Part shown: in pieces, positions 35,370 through 43,712 of the stretch
Layout of the letters: each line of letters begins with the position of its first letter
Position numbering within the stretch: the first letter of the stretch is position 1
DNA from: Acinetobacter sp. ANC 3832
GTDB lineage: Bacteria > Pseudomonadota > Gammaproteobacteria > Pseudomonadales > Moraxellaceae
NCBI RefSeq assembly: GCF_002135415.1
Contig: NZ_NEGJ01000007.1
Coordinates: 1-64,000, forward strand
Reading direction: 5' to 3'
Length of the DNA: 64,000 bases
Translations under genes and position numbers: made by a program
The notes under the pieces: generated by a model
The model's input: only the letters and a program-made list of their open reading frames with translations
Databases searched by the model: none
What the model was told of the DNA's origin: nothing

Positions 35370-36647
35370 TCACTTAAATTTCATGAGTGAGTTTTTCCAT
35401 TGCCAAATTGGAATTAAAAATACTGCCGCAATTAAAATGATCAACATTAGATAGTTTTGATACCCTAAATAATCACCAATAATCCCACTGATGGTATATA
35501 AACCGCCACTCACGGTTGCCATAACTGAAACTTGAAAGGTGAAATCTGTTCCCGCGTGACTTTTTCGACTGTATTGCATCACCAAAGTTAAAATCACCAC
35601 CAAAAGCATCGATGCAAACATATCCTCCAGTGCATTAATACTGTAAATCATCCAAGGTTTAATACTGATTCCTGTTTGGTGTTGTACAGCCAACCAAGCA
35701 AATCCCGCCATACTGATGATTTTGAACATAGAAAATAACAATAATGCTGTCGAACGTTGCAAATATTTCAACACTATACTGGCAAGACCTGCACCGAACA
35801 GCGCAGCAAGCGCCCCCAACATGGTGACATAAATTCCAATTTGAGAGAGTGATAAACCTAGATCCACCAATAAAGGCTTAATAATTGGACCTGATAAACC
35901 ATCAGCAATTTTGATACTACATAAAACAATCAGCCACCACTGCATTGTTTTATTCTGCAAAAAATAACGCAGATATGACTGAATCCAATGATCTAACGCT
36001 ATAGGTGATTTACCCTGTGATTCAGGTTCAATACTTTTAGATTTTTCTGAAACTGCATGAAGAGGCTCCTGAAAAAACAAAACAGGAATTGTATTGATCA
36101 AAACAATTACTGCTAAAATCAGAAAGGTCGATTGCCAATTCAGCCAATCTAAAGCCCATAAAATCGCTCCACCACCAACAATAAAACCCAAACGAGAACC
36201 AACCACTTGGAACATATTGCCCCAATGTTGTTGATCTCCTTTTAAAATACTCACCGCCAATCCATCAGTCGCAATATCTTGCGTTGCGCCAACAATATTT
36301 AGACACAACAACGCAATGAAAAACATCAGTAAATAAAGAGGTTCATTCAAAGCTTGAATCGGTAAAAAAGATAAAATAATTAAAATTGCGACTGTTAAAG
36401 CTTGTGTGGGTAAAATCCAACTACGAAAATGTCCTATCTTTGAATGTCCTATGCCATCGACCCAAGGTGCCCACAATATTTTCATCGCCCAAGGCGCCAT
36501 TAATAAGCCAAATCCACCAATATGTGCCAAAGACACACCCTGCGCACGCAAAATGACAGGCAAAGCATGCGTCATAAATCCCACAGGTAAACCTTGTGCC
36601 CAATATAAGGAAAATAGAAGGAGATAAACTTGTGAAGTCTTCAGCAT
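35370..36647 (-). CDS. MFS permease of the AmpG / RhtX-FptX type
   Basis: Major facilitator of 425 residues with twelve hydrophobic segments. The N-terminal part (YWAQGLPVGFMTHALPVILRAQG, then APWAMKILWAPWVDG, with a charged turn SKIGHFRSWI) is typical of both the AmpG muropeptide permeases and the RhtX/FptX siderophore permeases. The TATQDIATDGLAV segment (~115-128) has the DIATDG motif of these groups. I cannot decide between them from sequence alone. The gene is upstream of the pmrC promoter region in the same direction but separated by 159 bases. No peptidoglycan recycling or siderophore gene is next to it. Confidence 0.8.
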   Translation of the reverse strand: MLKTSQVYLLLFSLYWAQGLPVGFMTHALPVILRAQGVSLAHIGGFGLLMAPWAMKILWAPWVDGIGHSKIGHFRSWILPTQALTVAILIILSFLPIQALNEPLYLLMFFIALLCLNIVGATQDIATDGLAVSILKGDQQHWGNMFQVVGSRLGFIVGGGAILWALDWLNWQSTFLILAVIVLINTIPVLFFQEPLHAVSEKSKSIEPESQGKSPIALDHWIQSYLRYFLQNKTMQWWLIVLCSIKIADGLSGPIIKPLLVDLGLSLSQIGIYVTMLGALAALFGAGLASIVLKYLQRSTALLLFSMFKIISMAGFAWLAVQHQTGISIKPWMIYSINALEDMFASMLLVVILTLVMQYSRKSHAGTDFTFQVSVMATVSGGLYTISGIIGDYLGYQNYLMLIILIAAVFLIPIWQWKNSLMKFK

Positions 36648-36811
36648 AGTGACTCGTTCTTCAAAAATATGAGCAAGGGCTCATGCATTAAAATCTATGG
36701 GTATCAAGTATTTTGCACTAAATACTGATCCTCATTATATTTTGCCAATGCTTCAACTTCGGGAAAGCTTTAATATTTTTTTCAAGTAATAAGCGTAGCA
36801 ACATAAAAACA

Positions 36812-37438
36812 ATGTCTCAAAACTTTCCAACACTCCCTGATCAAGTTCCACAAAGGGGAACATCAACCAGTCGTGAATTTTTTAAAAATATCTATCTTGC
36901 TCAAGGATGGAGCTTTGAAGGTGAATTCCCAAACCTACCGAAAGCGGTTGCGATCATCACACCTCACACTTCTAACTATGATGGATGGTATGGTTTTACT
37001 GCTATCTTAGGCATTGGCATTAAGCTCACTGTTTTCGGTAAAGATAGCCTATTTAAACCGCCATTTAAAAATCTCTTTCAATGGATTGGCGTTATGCCGG
37101 TGGATCGTAACTCACCACATGGGCTGACCCAACAAATTATCGATATTATTCATCGTGAAGAAAAAATTTGGATTGGAATTGCACCAGAAGGAACACGTAA
37201 AAAGGCTGAAAAAATTAAAAGTGGTTTTTATCACATTGCCGTAGGCGCCAATATTCCTATTGTGATCTTTGCTTTTGATTATCAAAAGAAAATGATTCGT
37301 TGCCTAGGTGTATTTCATCCTACAGGCAATTATGAACAAGATTTACCCCAAATTTTAGCTTTATATCAAGATCATTTCTCACCGAAAAATTTAAATTGGT
37401 TATCTACGCCTTTACAAAAACTTTTAAAAAATCGGTAG
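36812..37438 (+). CDS. Lysophospholipid acyltransferase-family protein (PlsC-like)
   Basis: Protein of 208 residues with a plsC-type acyltransferase domain: block I HTSNYD (HX4D, ~59-64), block III APEGTRKK (~131-138) and the hydrophobic block IV region (ANIPIVIFAFD). It would transfer an acyl chain to lysophospholipid or another small alcohol at the inner membrane face. It lacks the long N-terminal transmembrane region of PlsC. Typical 1-acyl-glycerol-phosphate acyltransferases are a bit longer, so the acceptor is uncertain. A patatin-like lipoprotein gene follows after ~60 bases, and both are lipid enzymes. Confidence 0.85.
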   Translation: MSQNFPTLPDQVPQRGTSTSREFFKNIYLAQGWSFEGEFPNLPKAVAIITPHTSNYDGWYGFTAILGIGIKLTVFGKDSLFKPPFKNLFQWIGVMPVDRNSPHGLTQQIIDIIHREEKIWIGIAPEGTRKKAEKIKSGFYHIAVGANIPIVIFAFDYQKKMIRCLGVFHPTGNYEQDLPQILALYQDHFSPKNLNWLSTPLQKLLKNR

Positions 37439-37498
37439 AAAAACAAGCAACAATCTGTTGTGATGTGCGGCAAGTTTTTTGCTTTAAAGATGTACAAA

Positions 37499-38416
37499 AT
37501 GCGTTTCAAACAATTAGGATTAATAGGTTTATTGGGTCTAGCACTGGTTGGATGTGATAAAACTGCTAAAACACCCACTCAAACAACAGCAATTAATGCA
37601 CGTGAACCTGTGATTGCAATCGCCTTAGGCGGTGGTGGTGCAAAAGGTTTTGCACATATTGGTGTATTGAAAGTTTTAGAATCTCATGGCATTAAGCCTA
37701 AAATTGTCACAGGAACAAGTGCAGGAAGCTTTGTTGGGAGTATTTACGCAAGCGGTAAATCACCCTATCAATTACAACAAATTGCGTTACAACTGAAAGA
37801 ATCAGATTTGCGTGATTTAACTTTAAATAGCCAAGGTATTGTACTGGGTCAAAAGCTCCAAGATTATGTGAATCGTAATGTAGCGAACAAACCAATTGAA
37901 AAATTCCCTATTCGTTTTGCAGCTGTTGCGACACGTTTAGACAATGGTCAAAAAGCAGATTTCATTAAAGGTAATGCAGGACAAGCAGTTCGTGCTTCTT
38001 GCAGTATTCCCAATGTATTTGTCCCAACTACAATTGGCAAAACCAAATATGTAGATGGTGGTTTAGTCAGCCCGATTCCAGTTCAAACAGCCAAAGATAT
38101 GGGTGCAGATATTGTTATTGCTGTTGATATTTCAGCACGTCCTTCAGGTAGCCAAGCGGTCAATATGTGGGGTTTATTGGATCAAACCCTGAATATTATG
38201 GGACAGCAAAGTATCAATAATGAATTGAGACAAGCGAATGTGGTGATTCAACCCAAAGTGGGACATTTAGGGACGCTTGATTTAAAATCAAGCAATGAAG
38301 CCATTTTAGAAGGTGAAAAAGCAGCCCAATTAAAAGTTCAGGCAATTCAAGTTGCGATTCAAAATTTCAAAAAATCCCCTGCTGCATTGAAACCTGCGCC
38401 ACGTCCTAAGTTCTAA
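37499..38416 (+). CDS. Patatin-like phospholipase lipoprotein
   Basis: Serine hydrolase of the patatin/RssA family, 305 residues. It has a lipoprotein signal (MRFKQLGLIGLLGLALVGC, lipobox ALVGC) followed by the oxyanion hole GGGGAKGFAHIGVL (~42-55), the nucleophile elbow GTSAGS (~72-77) and the dyad aspartate in YVDGGLVSPIPV (~183-194). It is therefore likely a membrane-anchored periplasmic lipase or esterase acting on phospholipids. In-frame ATGs at 37460 and 37490 are possible but would put non-signal residues before the lipoprotein signal; 37499 gives the best signal peptide. Confidence 0.88.
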   Translation: MRFKQLGLIGLLGLALVGCDKTAKTPTQTTAINAREPVIAIALGGGGAKGFAHIGVLKVLESHGIKPKIVTGTSAGSFVGSIYASGKSPYQLQQIALQLKESDLRDLTLNSQGIVLGQKLQDYVNRNVANKPIEKFPIRFAAVATRLDNGQKADFIKGNAGQAVRASCSIPNVFVPTTIGKTKYVDGGLVSPIPVQTAKDMGADIVIAVDISARPSGSQAVNMWGLLDQTLNIMGQQSINNELRQANVVIQPKVGHLGTLDLKSSNEAILEGEKAAQLKVQAIQVAIQNFKKSPAALKPAPRPKF

Positions 38417-38470
38417 TAAATAATATGATAATAATCACGTTTTTATATTCAGACGAGTTTTGATCTGCTA

Positions 38471-38504
38471 CATTGGTATTGATGATGCGTCATCTATACC
38501 AATG
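38471..38504. repeat. Long inverted repeat upstream of nfeD-qmcA
   Basis: The arms CATTGGTAT (38471-38479) and ATACCAATG (38496-38504) extend inward to GATGA and TCATC around TGCG, with one T-T mismatch, giving a 15-bp stem. It ends 21 bases before the nfeD start, with GATAAT next to it as a possible -10. It may be an operator or a terminator of the patatin gene without T tract. Confidence 0.5.
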
Positions 38505-38524
38505 ATAATGATTAGAGTAGATGT

Positions 38525-38989
38525 ATGAATTTTGTTTTTGAACCTTGGCATTGGTTTGTATTGGGCATACTGCTCATCCTATCTGAATTAATACTACCTG
38601 CATTTGCTGCAATCTGGTTTGGTATAGCAGCGATCGCGGTGTGTATTCTCTATTTACTATTCCCTTGGATGAGCTTTACAGTACAAATCATCTGTTGGAT
38701 TGTACTTTCTATTGCTTGCACAGTATTGTGGTTTAAATTTATCAAACCACTGTCTATTGATAAAACCAAAGCTGGAATGCCACGTGAAGCCACGATTGGA
38801 CAAACAGGTATGGTCATTCAAACAGGTCTAGCGCACGATCAAATTCGAGTCCGTTTTCCAATGCCTGTTCTTGGCTCTGATGAATGGAACTGTCGTACCT
38901 TATCACCCGTACAAGTCGGTGATCGTGTACGAGTCATCGATATTCTTGGAAATGATCTTGTGGTACAGCCACATACAACTGCCTTATAA
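38525..38989 (+). CDS. NfeD-family membrane protein
   Basis: Protein of 154 residues with an N-terminal pair or triple of transmembrane segments (about 8-30, 34-52 and 55-75) and a C-terminal OB-fold (~85-150, IGQTGMVIQTGLAHDQIRVRFPMPVLGSDEWNCRT). This is the truncated NfeD1b type that is nearly always next to a stomatin/SPFH gene, as here, where the SPFH gene starts 45 bases later. The pair is thought to organise membrane microdomains. E. coli YbbK (QmcA) and YbbL are the equivalent. Confidence 0.9.
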   Translation: MNFVFEPWHWFVLGILLILSELILPAFAAIWFGIAAIAVCILYLLFPWMSFTVQIICWIVLSIACTVLWFKFIKPLSIDKTKAGMPREATIGQTGMVIQTGLAHDQIRVRFPMPVLGSDEWNCRTLSPVQVGDRVRVIDILGNDLVVQPHTTAL

Positions 38990-39034
38990 CTTAAATCTTC
39001 AGATCAAACGTATTCAAAAAAAGAGGAATGATAA

Positions 39035-39889
39035 ATGGGTGTTGGTGCTATTGTTGTTTTAGCGATATTGGTTTTTGTGGCCGTGACTATTTTCAAAGGC
39101 GTCCGCATTGTTCCGCAAGGTTATAAATGGATCGTTCAACGTTTAGGAAAATATAATACCACCCTAAATCCTGGACTCAATTTTGTGATTCCTTATGTTG
39201 ATGAAGTGGCTTATAAAGTCACAACCAAAGATATTGTTTTAGATATTCCTTCACAAGAAGTTATTACCCGAGATAATGCGGTATTGTTGATGAATGCTGT
39301 GGCTTATATCAACTTAACCACACCTGAAAAAGCAGTTTATGGGATTGAAAACTATATTTGGGCAATTCAAAATTTAGTTCAAACCTCATTACGTTCAATT
39401 GTGGGCGAGATGGATCTAGATGATGCTTTATCTTCACGTGATCACATTAAAGCAAAATTGAAAGCCGCAATTTCGGATGATATTTCGGATTGGGGAATCA
39501 CCCTAAAAACAGTAGAAATTCAGGATATTCAACCCTCAAGCACCATGCAATCTGCGATGGAAGCCCAAGCTGCGGCCGAACGTCAACGTCGTGCAACAGT
39601 AACGAGAGCTGATGGTGAAAAGCAAGCGGCAATTTTAGAAGCAGATGGTCGTTTAGAAGCCTCTCGTCGTGATGCCGAAGCACAAGTTGTCCTTGCTGAA
39701 GCATCACAAAAAGCCATTACGATGGTGACATCTGCTGTCGGTGATAAAGAAGTTCCTGTTGCCTATCTATTGGGTGAACAATACGTGAAAGCAATGCAAG
39801 AAATGGCAAAGTCAAACAATGCTAAAACTGTGGTTTTGCCTGCTGATATTATGAATACGATCCGTGGTGTTATGGGTCGTAATTCTTAA
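39035..39889 (+). CDS. SPFH/band 7 (stomatin-like, QmcA) protein
   Basis: Stomatin/prohibitin/flotillin-family protein of 284 residues. The N-terminal helix (4-23) anchors it in the inner membrane, the SPFH domain spans about 25-190 (YKWIVQRLGKYNTTLNPGLNFVIP and the VVGEMDLDDALSSRD segment), and a long Ala, Glu, Arg-rich coiled coil (AAAERQRRATVTRADGEKQAAILEADG, ~185-225) drives oligomerisation into a cage. It resembles E. coli QmcA, which associates with FtsH. RBS AGAGGA lies 8 bases before the ATG. It forms an operon with the NfeD gene. Confidence 0.93.
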   Translation: MGVGAIVVLAILVFVAVTIFKGVRIVPQGYKWIVQRLGKYNTTLNPGLNFVIPYVDEVAYKVTTKDIVLDIPSQEVITRDNAVLLMNAVAYINLTTPEKAVYGIENYIWAIQNLVQTSLRSIVGEMDLDDALSSRDHIKAKLKAAISDDISDWGITLKTVEIQDIQPSSTMQSAMEAQAAAERQRRATVTRADGEKQAAILEADGRLEASRRDAEAQVVLAEASQKAITMVTSAVGDKEVPVAYLLGEQYVKAMQEMAKSNNAKTVVLPADIMNTIRGVMGRNS

Positions 39890-39930
39890 AGTTGTAAAGT
39901 AGCTCAATTCTAAGGATTGATGCTTCAATC

Positions 39931-39966
39931 AAAAATAGGCAACCCTTCAGTTGCCTATTTTTTTTT
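39931..39966 (+). terminator. Intrinsic terminator after the NfeD-SPFH operon
   Basis: The arms AAATAGGCAAC (39933-39943) and GTTGCCTATTT (39950-39960) have a six-base loop and are followed by six more T. It is located between convergent genes and may also serve ispA. Confidence 0.9.
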
Positions 39967-40003
39967 GAATAAAAGAGAATCCCAAATAGATTCAGCTTCA
40001 AAA

Positions 40004-40915
40004 TTAACTTTTACGTGATAACAAAAATTTTGAAATCTGATTCAAATCATTGGCATCATTACCAAAATAAGATAACGCTTGAAAGGCTTGGTCATGTAAT
40101 TCTTGTGCATAATTTTTTGCTTGCTCTAACCCCATTAAAGCGGGATAGGTCGATTTATCCACTTGCTCATCTTTACCTGCAGTTTTGCCCAAAGCCTGAG
40201 TATCTGAAATGACATCTAAAATGTCATCTTGCACTTGGAACGCTAAGCCAATGCTTTGACCATATTGACGAAGTTTTGGAATTGCAGGGTCTGTACCTTC
40301 AAAAATAGTAACCGCTGCCATCATAATTCCAGCCAGAATTAATGCACCTGTTTTATTACGATGAATATTTTCCAGTTGCTCTTGATCGACATGCTTTCCT
40401 TCCGCTTGTAAATCTAAAACTTGACCACATACCATTTTAGAGCTTGCTGTCGCCAAAATCTGCATTTGCTTTAATACAATTGGCGCTACAACAGACTGCC
40501 CTTGATCAAACAATCGACTTCCAAGTATTTCAAATGCCATTGATTGCAAAATATCGCCAGCAAGCAATGCGGTATCTTCCCCAAAAGCCACATGACAAGT
40601 TGGTTGACCACGGCGCAACAAATCATTATCCATACACGGTAAATCATCATGTGCCAATGAATAACAATGAATCAGCTCTATCGCAACTGCTGCACGGCGT
40701 ACAGCTGCAAAATTTGGATTTTCTAATTTTAAATTGGATGTGGCATAACACAATGCGGGTCTAACACGCTTCCCACCTAACATCACAGCGTGAAACACAG
40801 CAGCTTTAAGTGGTTCAGGCAAAGAAAAAGCCTCTAAGGCTGTTTGTAAATCTTGCTGAATACGTTGCTGTGCCTGTTGCAAAACGTCTGCATTCACATT
40901 TGGAATTGATGTCAC
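40004..40915 (-). CDS. ispA: (2E,6E)-farnesyl diphosphate synthase
   Basis: Short-chain prenyl synthase of 303 residues that makes FPP from DMAPP/GPP and IPP. First aspartate-rich motif HDDLPCMDND (~94-103) has the two-residue insertion typical of type II bacterial FPP synthases. The second is FQVQDDILDV (~236-245), and GKRVRP is at ~50. It supplies FPP for undecaprenyl phosphate and, through IspB (6459), for ubiquinone. Start is GTG at 40915 with GAGG 5 bases upstream. No xseB or dxs is visible around it. Confidence 0.95.
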   Translation of the reverse strand: MTSIPNVNADVLQQAQQRIQQDLQTALEAFSLPEPLKAAVFHAVMLGGKRVRPALCYATSNLKLENPNFAAVRRAAVAIELIHCYSLAHDDLPCMDNDLLRRGQPTCHVAFGEDTALLAGDILQSMAFEILGSRLFDQGQSVVAPIVLKQMQILATASSKMVCGQVLDLQAEGKHVDQEQLENIHRNKTGALILAGIMMAAVTIFEGTDPAIPKLRQYGQSIGLAFQVQDDILDVISDTQALGKTAGKDEQVDKSTYPALMGLEQAKNYAQELHDQAFQALSYFGNDANDLNQISKFLLSRKS

Positions 40916-41008
40916 ATTCGCCTCGAATTTTCAGTTTCTCAGTTTTATGCACTGAAACAGATATAAGTTGTTGCTATTCTACAATGAATAGGAATAAGTC
41001 TCATCTAT

Positions 41009-41977
41009 TTAATCAGCTTGATTTGAATTAAGTACATGAATTGAGTTTTTACTCGTCGCCTTAGCATGTCGCACAGCCAAATCCAATTTTTGTAACAGAT
41101 CAAATTCAGTCAAAGACGATTTAGAAGAAAAATGACAAATTCCGATTGAAGCTGTTAGTAATTCAGCATCTTCATTTTCAAACAAAATATTTTCTTGTTG
41201 AATTGCAAATTTCAAACGTTCAGCCAAGGTTAATGCTGCCCATTCTGTTGCATTGTCGATAAAAATAATAAAACTTGCTGAATTTATGCGAAATATTTTA
41301 ACGGTGTCTTGTGAAGTCTCTCCATTCAAAAGTACACCAATTTGTGCCAAGGCTTCATCACCACGAGTATAACTATTCAGTTGATTAAATCTTTTGAAAT
41401 CATCAATATCAATTTTCAAAAAAGCACATGCAGATTGATTTTCAACTTGATGATGCAAATCTGAAATCAAACGATCCAATGCCATTTTATTCGGCAAACC
41501 TGTAATAGAATCTAAATAAATATGATCATGTAATTTTTGATTATTGAGCAGTAAAACCTTTTCACGACGTTTTAACTTGGTCACATCAGCCGCAATAATA
41601 ATAATGGCAATCAGTTGATGATCACTATTTCGCAACGCTTTATAAAAGGATAAATAGAAACGTCCTTTTGAATAAAACTCAAAGTCTACATCCTCTTGCC
41701 CTGCTTCAAAAGCCAATAGCACATCTTGGAATTGTGCATAAACAATGGTCGAAAAATTATTCAGTAACTTTCCATACAAATAAAGTGCATCACTTTCATA
41801 GATATCAGCAAACTGCTGATTTAAACCAATAAATCGAGCATCACAATTTAAAATTGCCACGGGTACAGGTAGTTTTGAGGTAAATGAAACCAAGTCTAAT
41901 TTTTCAGCATTTTGTAGTAAATGAACAAAATGCTCTTCATTCATTAAGGTTGCAAAATTGGGGTGCTTGAATTCCAT
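41009..41977 (-). CDS. PAS + degenerate GGDEF domain protein
   Basis: Soluble protein of 322 residues. A PAS sensor domain (~30-130, with ILNCDARFIGLNQQFADIY and FYKALRNSDHQL) is followed by a GGDEF domain starting LDSITGLPNKMALDRL (~156). The domain keeps the early metal-binding segment LKIDIDDFKRFN (~187) and TRGDEALAQIG, but the GGDEF signature itself is replaced by NSASF (~232-236). It is therefore probably not a diguanylate cyclase and may bind a ligand or regulate a partner. Start ATG at 41977 with AGAGG 7 bases upstream. It is separated by about 90 bases from ispA. Confidence 0.85.
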   Translation of the reverse strand: MEFKHPNFATLMNEEHFVHLLQNAEKLDLVSFTSKLPVPVAILNCDARFIGLNQQFADIYESDALYLYGKLLNNFSTIVYAQFQDVLLAFEAGQEDVDFEFYSKGRFYLSFYKALRNSDHQLIAIIIIAADVTKLKRREKVLLLNNQKLHDHIYLDSITGLPNKMALDRLISDLHHQVENQSACAFLKIDIDDFKRFNQLNSYTRGDEALAQIGVLLNGETSQDTVKIFRINSASFIIFIDNATEWAALTLAERLKFAIQQENILFENEDAELLTASIGICHFSSKSSLTEFDLLQKLDLAVRHAKATSKNSIHVLNSNQAD

Positions 41978-42164
41978 CAAATGCCTCTTTTACTTGTTAT
42001 TGTATTTAAAATCGTTTTATTTGAAATATCGGAACTTTTGTCACTTCGTTTTAGAATATTGTCATGTTTTATTGTAAAAGATTTGCGTTCTAATATCTCT
42101 CTTTTTTAAATTAATTTAGACTAAATCACAAACTTAAAATATCGAATAAAGAAAAAAATCACCC

Positions 42165-42196
42165 TATAAAAAACCTCTGAAATTCAGAGGTTTTAA
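42165..42196 (-). terminator. Intrinsic terminator of prpF
   Basis: The arms AAAACCTCTGA (42170-42180) and TCAGAGGTTTT (42184-42194) have a three-base loop. The T run after the stem on the minus strand is short but present. It lies 22 bases after the prpF stop. Confidence 0.8.
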
Positions 42197-42215
42197 AAAT
42201 CTAGAAGCTTATATA

Positions 42216-43403
42216 TTAGAAACTATCTGCTGGAACTCTTACCCAGCCTTCCATTAATACTCTCGCACTACGACTCATAATGGCTTTTTTAACCACCCAT
42301 TGATTATTTTCAAGGTTGGCTTGAGCACCGACACGCAAAGTCCCTGATGGATGTCCAAAACGCACAGCTTCTAATTCTCCACCACCTGCTGCAAGGTTCA
42401 CCAATGTGTTTGGAATGGCGGCTGCTGTCCCAATTGCGACGGCTGCTGTTCCCATCATTGCATGATGTAATTTACCCATCGACAATGCACGAACCAATAA
42501 GTCAGCATCAGTTTCTTTTACGGCTTTGCCACTTGATGAAACATAAGCTTTTGCCTTTGAAACAAAAGCAACTTTAGGTGTGTGTTGACGATTGGCTGCT
42601 TCACTAATATCTTTGATTAAGCCCATTTTTACCGCACCATAAGCACGTATTTTTTCAAAACGAGCTAAAGCTTCCACATCATTATTAATATCATCTTGCA
42701 GCTCAGTTCCTTGATATCCAATGTCTTCAGCATTGAGAAAAATCGTTGGAATACCTGCATTAATTAATGTGACTTGAAATGCTCCAATCTCTGGTACGTC
42801 TAAAGTATCCACAACATTGCCTGTTGGAAACATTGCTCCACCATCTTCACCATCATCTGCTGGATCTAAAAATTCAATTTGAACTTCTGCTGCAGGAAAA
42901 GTCACGCCATCGAGTTCAAAATCACCTGTTTCCTGTACTTCACCATTGGTAATCGGTACATGCGCGATAATGGTTTTTTTAATATTGGCTTGCCAAATAC
43001 GAACTGCACATAAACCATTCTGTGGAATACGTTCAGCATCAACTAAACCATTGCTAATCGCAAATGATCCAACCGCTGCTGTTAAATTACCGCAGTTGCC
43101 ACTCCAATCAACAAAAGCTTTATCAATAGATACCTGACCAAATAGATAGTCGACATCATGATCAACTTGCGTACTTTTGCTTAGAATCACAGTTTTACTG
43201 GTACTTGATGTCGCTGCGCCCATTCCGTCAATTTGCTTACCATACGGATCTGGACTGCCAATCACACGAAGAAGCAAATGATCCCTTGCTTCACCCGCAA
43301 CTTGTGCTCGTTGCGGAAGATCGTTTAGTTTAAAGAATACACCTTTACTTGTACCACCACGCATGTAAGTTGCGGGTATTTTTATCTGTGCTGCAAAGCT
43401 CAT
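42216..43403 (-). CDS. prpF: PrpF-family isomerase (2-methylaconitate cis-trans isomerase-like)
   Basis: PrpF family protein of 395 residues with two diaminopimelate-epimerase-like halves. Typical segments are YMRGGTSKGVFFK (~12-24), KQIDGMGAATSSTSKTVIL, VDWSGNCGNLTAAVG (~95-109, catalytic-loop cysteine), and FGHPSGTLRVGA (~345). In the 2-methylcitrate pathway it works with the aconitase AcnD on 2-methylaconitate. Here it is away from prpB, prpC or acnD and divergent from an amino acid permease, so it may isomerise another tricarboxylate. The start at 43403 (RBS AAAGGA 11 bases upstream) avoids a non-conserved 19-residue extension. Confidence 0.85.
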   Translation of the reverse strand: MSFAAQIKIPATYMRGGTSKGVFFKLNDLPQRAQVAGEARDHLLLRVIGSPDPYGKQIDGMGAATSSTSKTVILSKSTQVDHDVDYLFGQVSIDKAFVDWSGNCGNLTAAVGSFAISNGLVDAERIPQNGLCAVRIWQANIKKTIIAHVPITNGEVQETGDFELDGVTFPAAEVQIEFLDPADDGEDGGAMFPTGNVVDTLDVPEIGAFQVTLINAGIPTIFLNAEDIGYQGTELQDDINNDVEALARFEKIRAYGAVKMGLIKDISEAANRQHTPKVAFVSKAKAYVSSSGKAVKETDADLLVRALSMGKLHHAMMGTAAVAIGTAAAIPNTLVNLAAGGGELEAVRFGHPSGTLRVGAQANLENNQWVVKKAIMSRSARVLMEGWVRVPADSF

Positions 43404-43712
43404 TTCTACGCCATTCCTTTCGTTTATCGTTGTTGTCTCAAATATTGAATTGCTATTCAATATTATATTAACCTGTTTTTACGATAATTATTAGCATATT
43501 GACTTAAGTATAAAGACAAAATGCACATAAAATCATGATCAAATTGACTATTTCTTAGATTCGTATATAAATTTAATTATATGATTTATATTAATTTAAT
43601 AATTATTTTAAAATTTTGAATTCTCTGGTCAATATGTTGAAGCTGACATCCACTAGGCTAACTGTTACCAATCAATTACAATAATTCCTCATTCTCATTC
43701 GAGCAGAATAAT
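43404..43712. other. Divergent intergenic region between prpF and the permease
   Basis: About 310 AT-rich bases. Promoters for both genes must be here. I see no clear operator palindrome, RNA gene or ORF that I would support. Confidence 0.35.
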
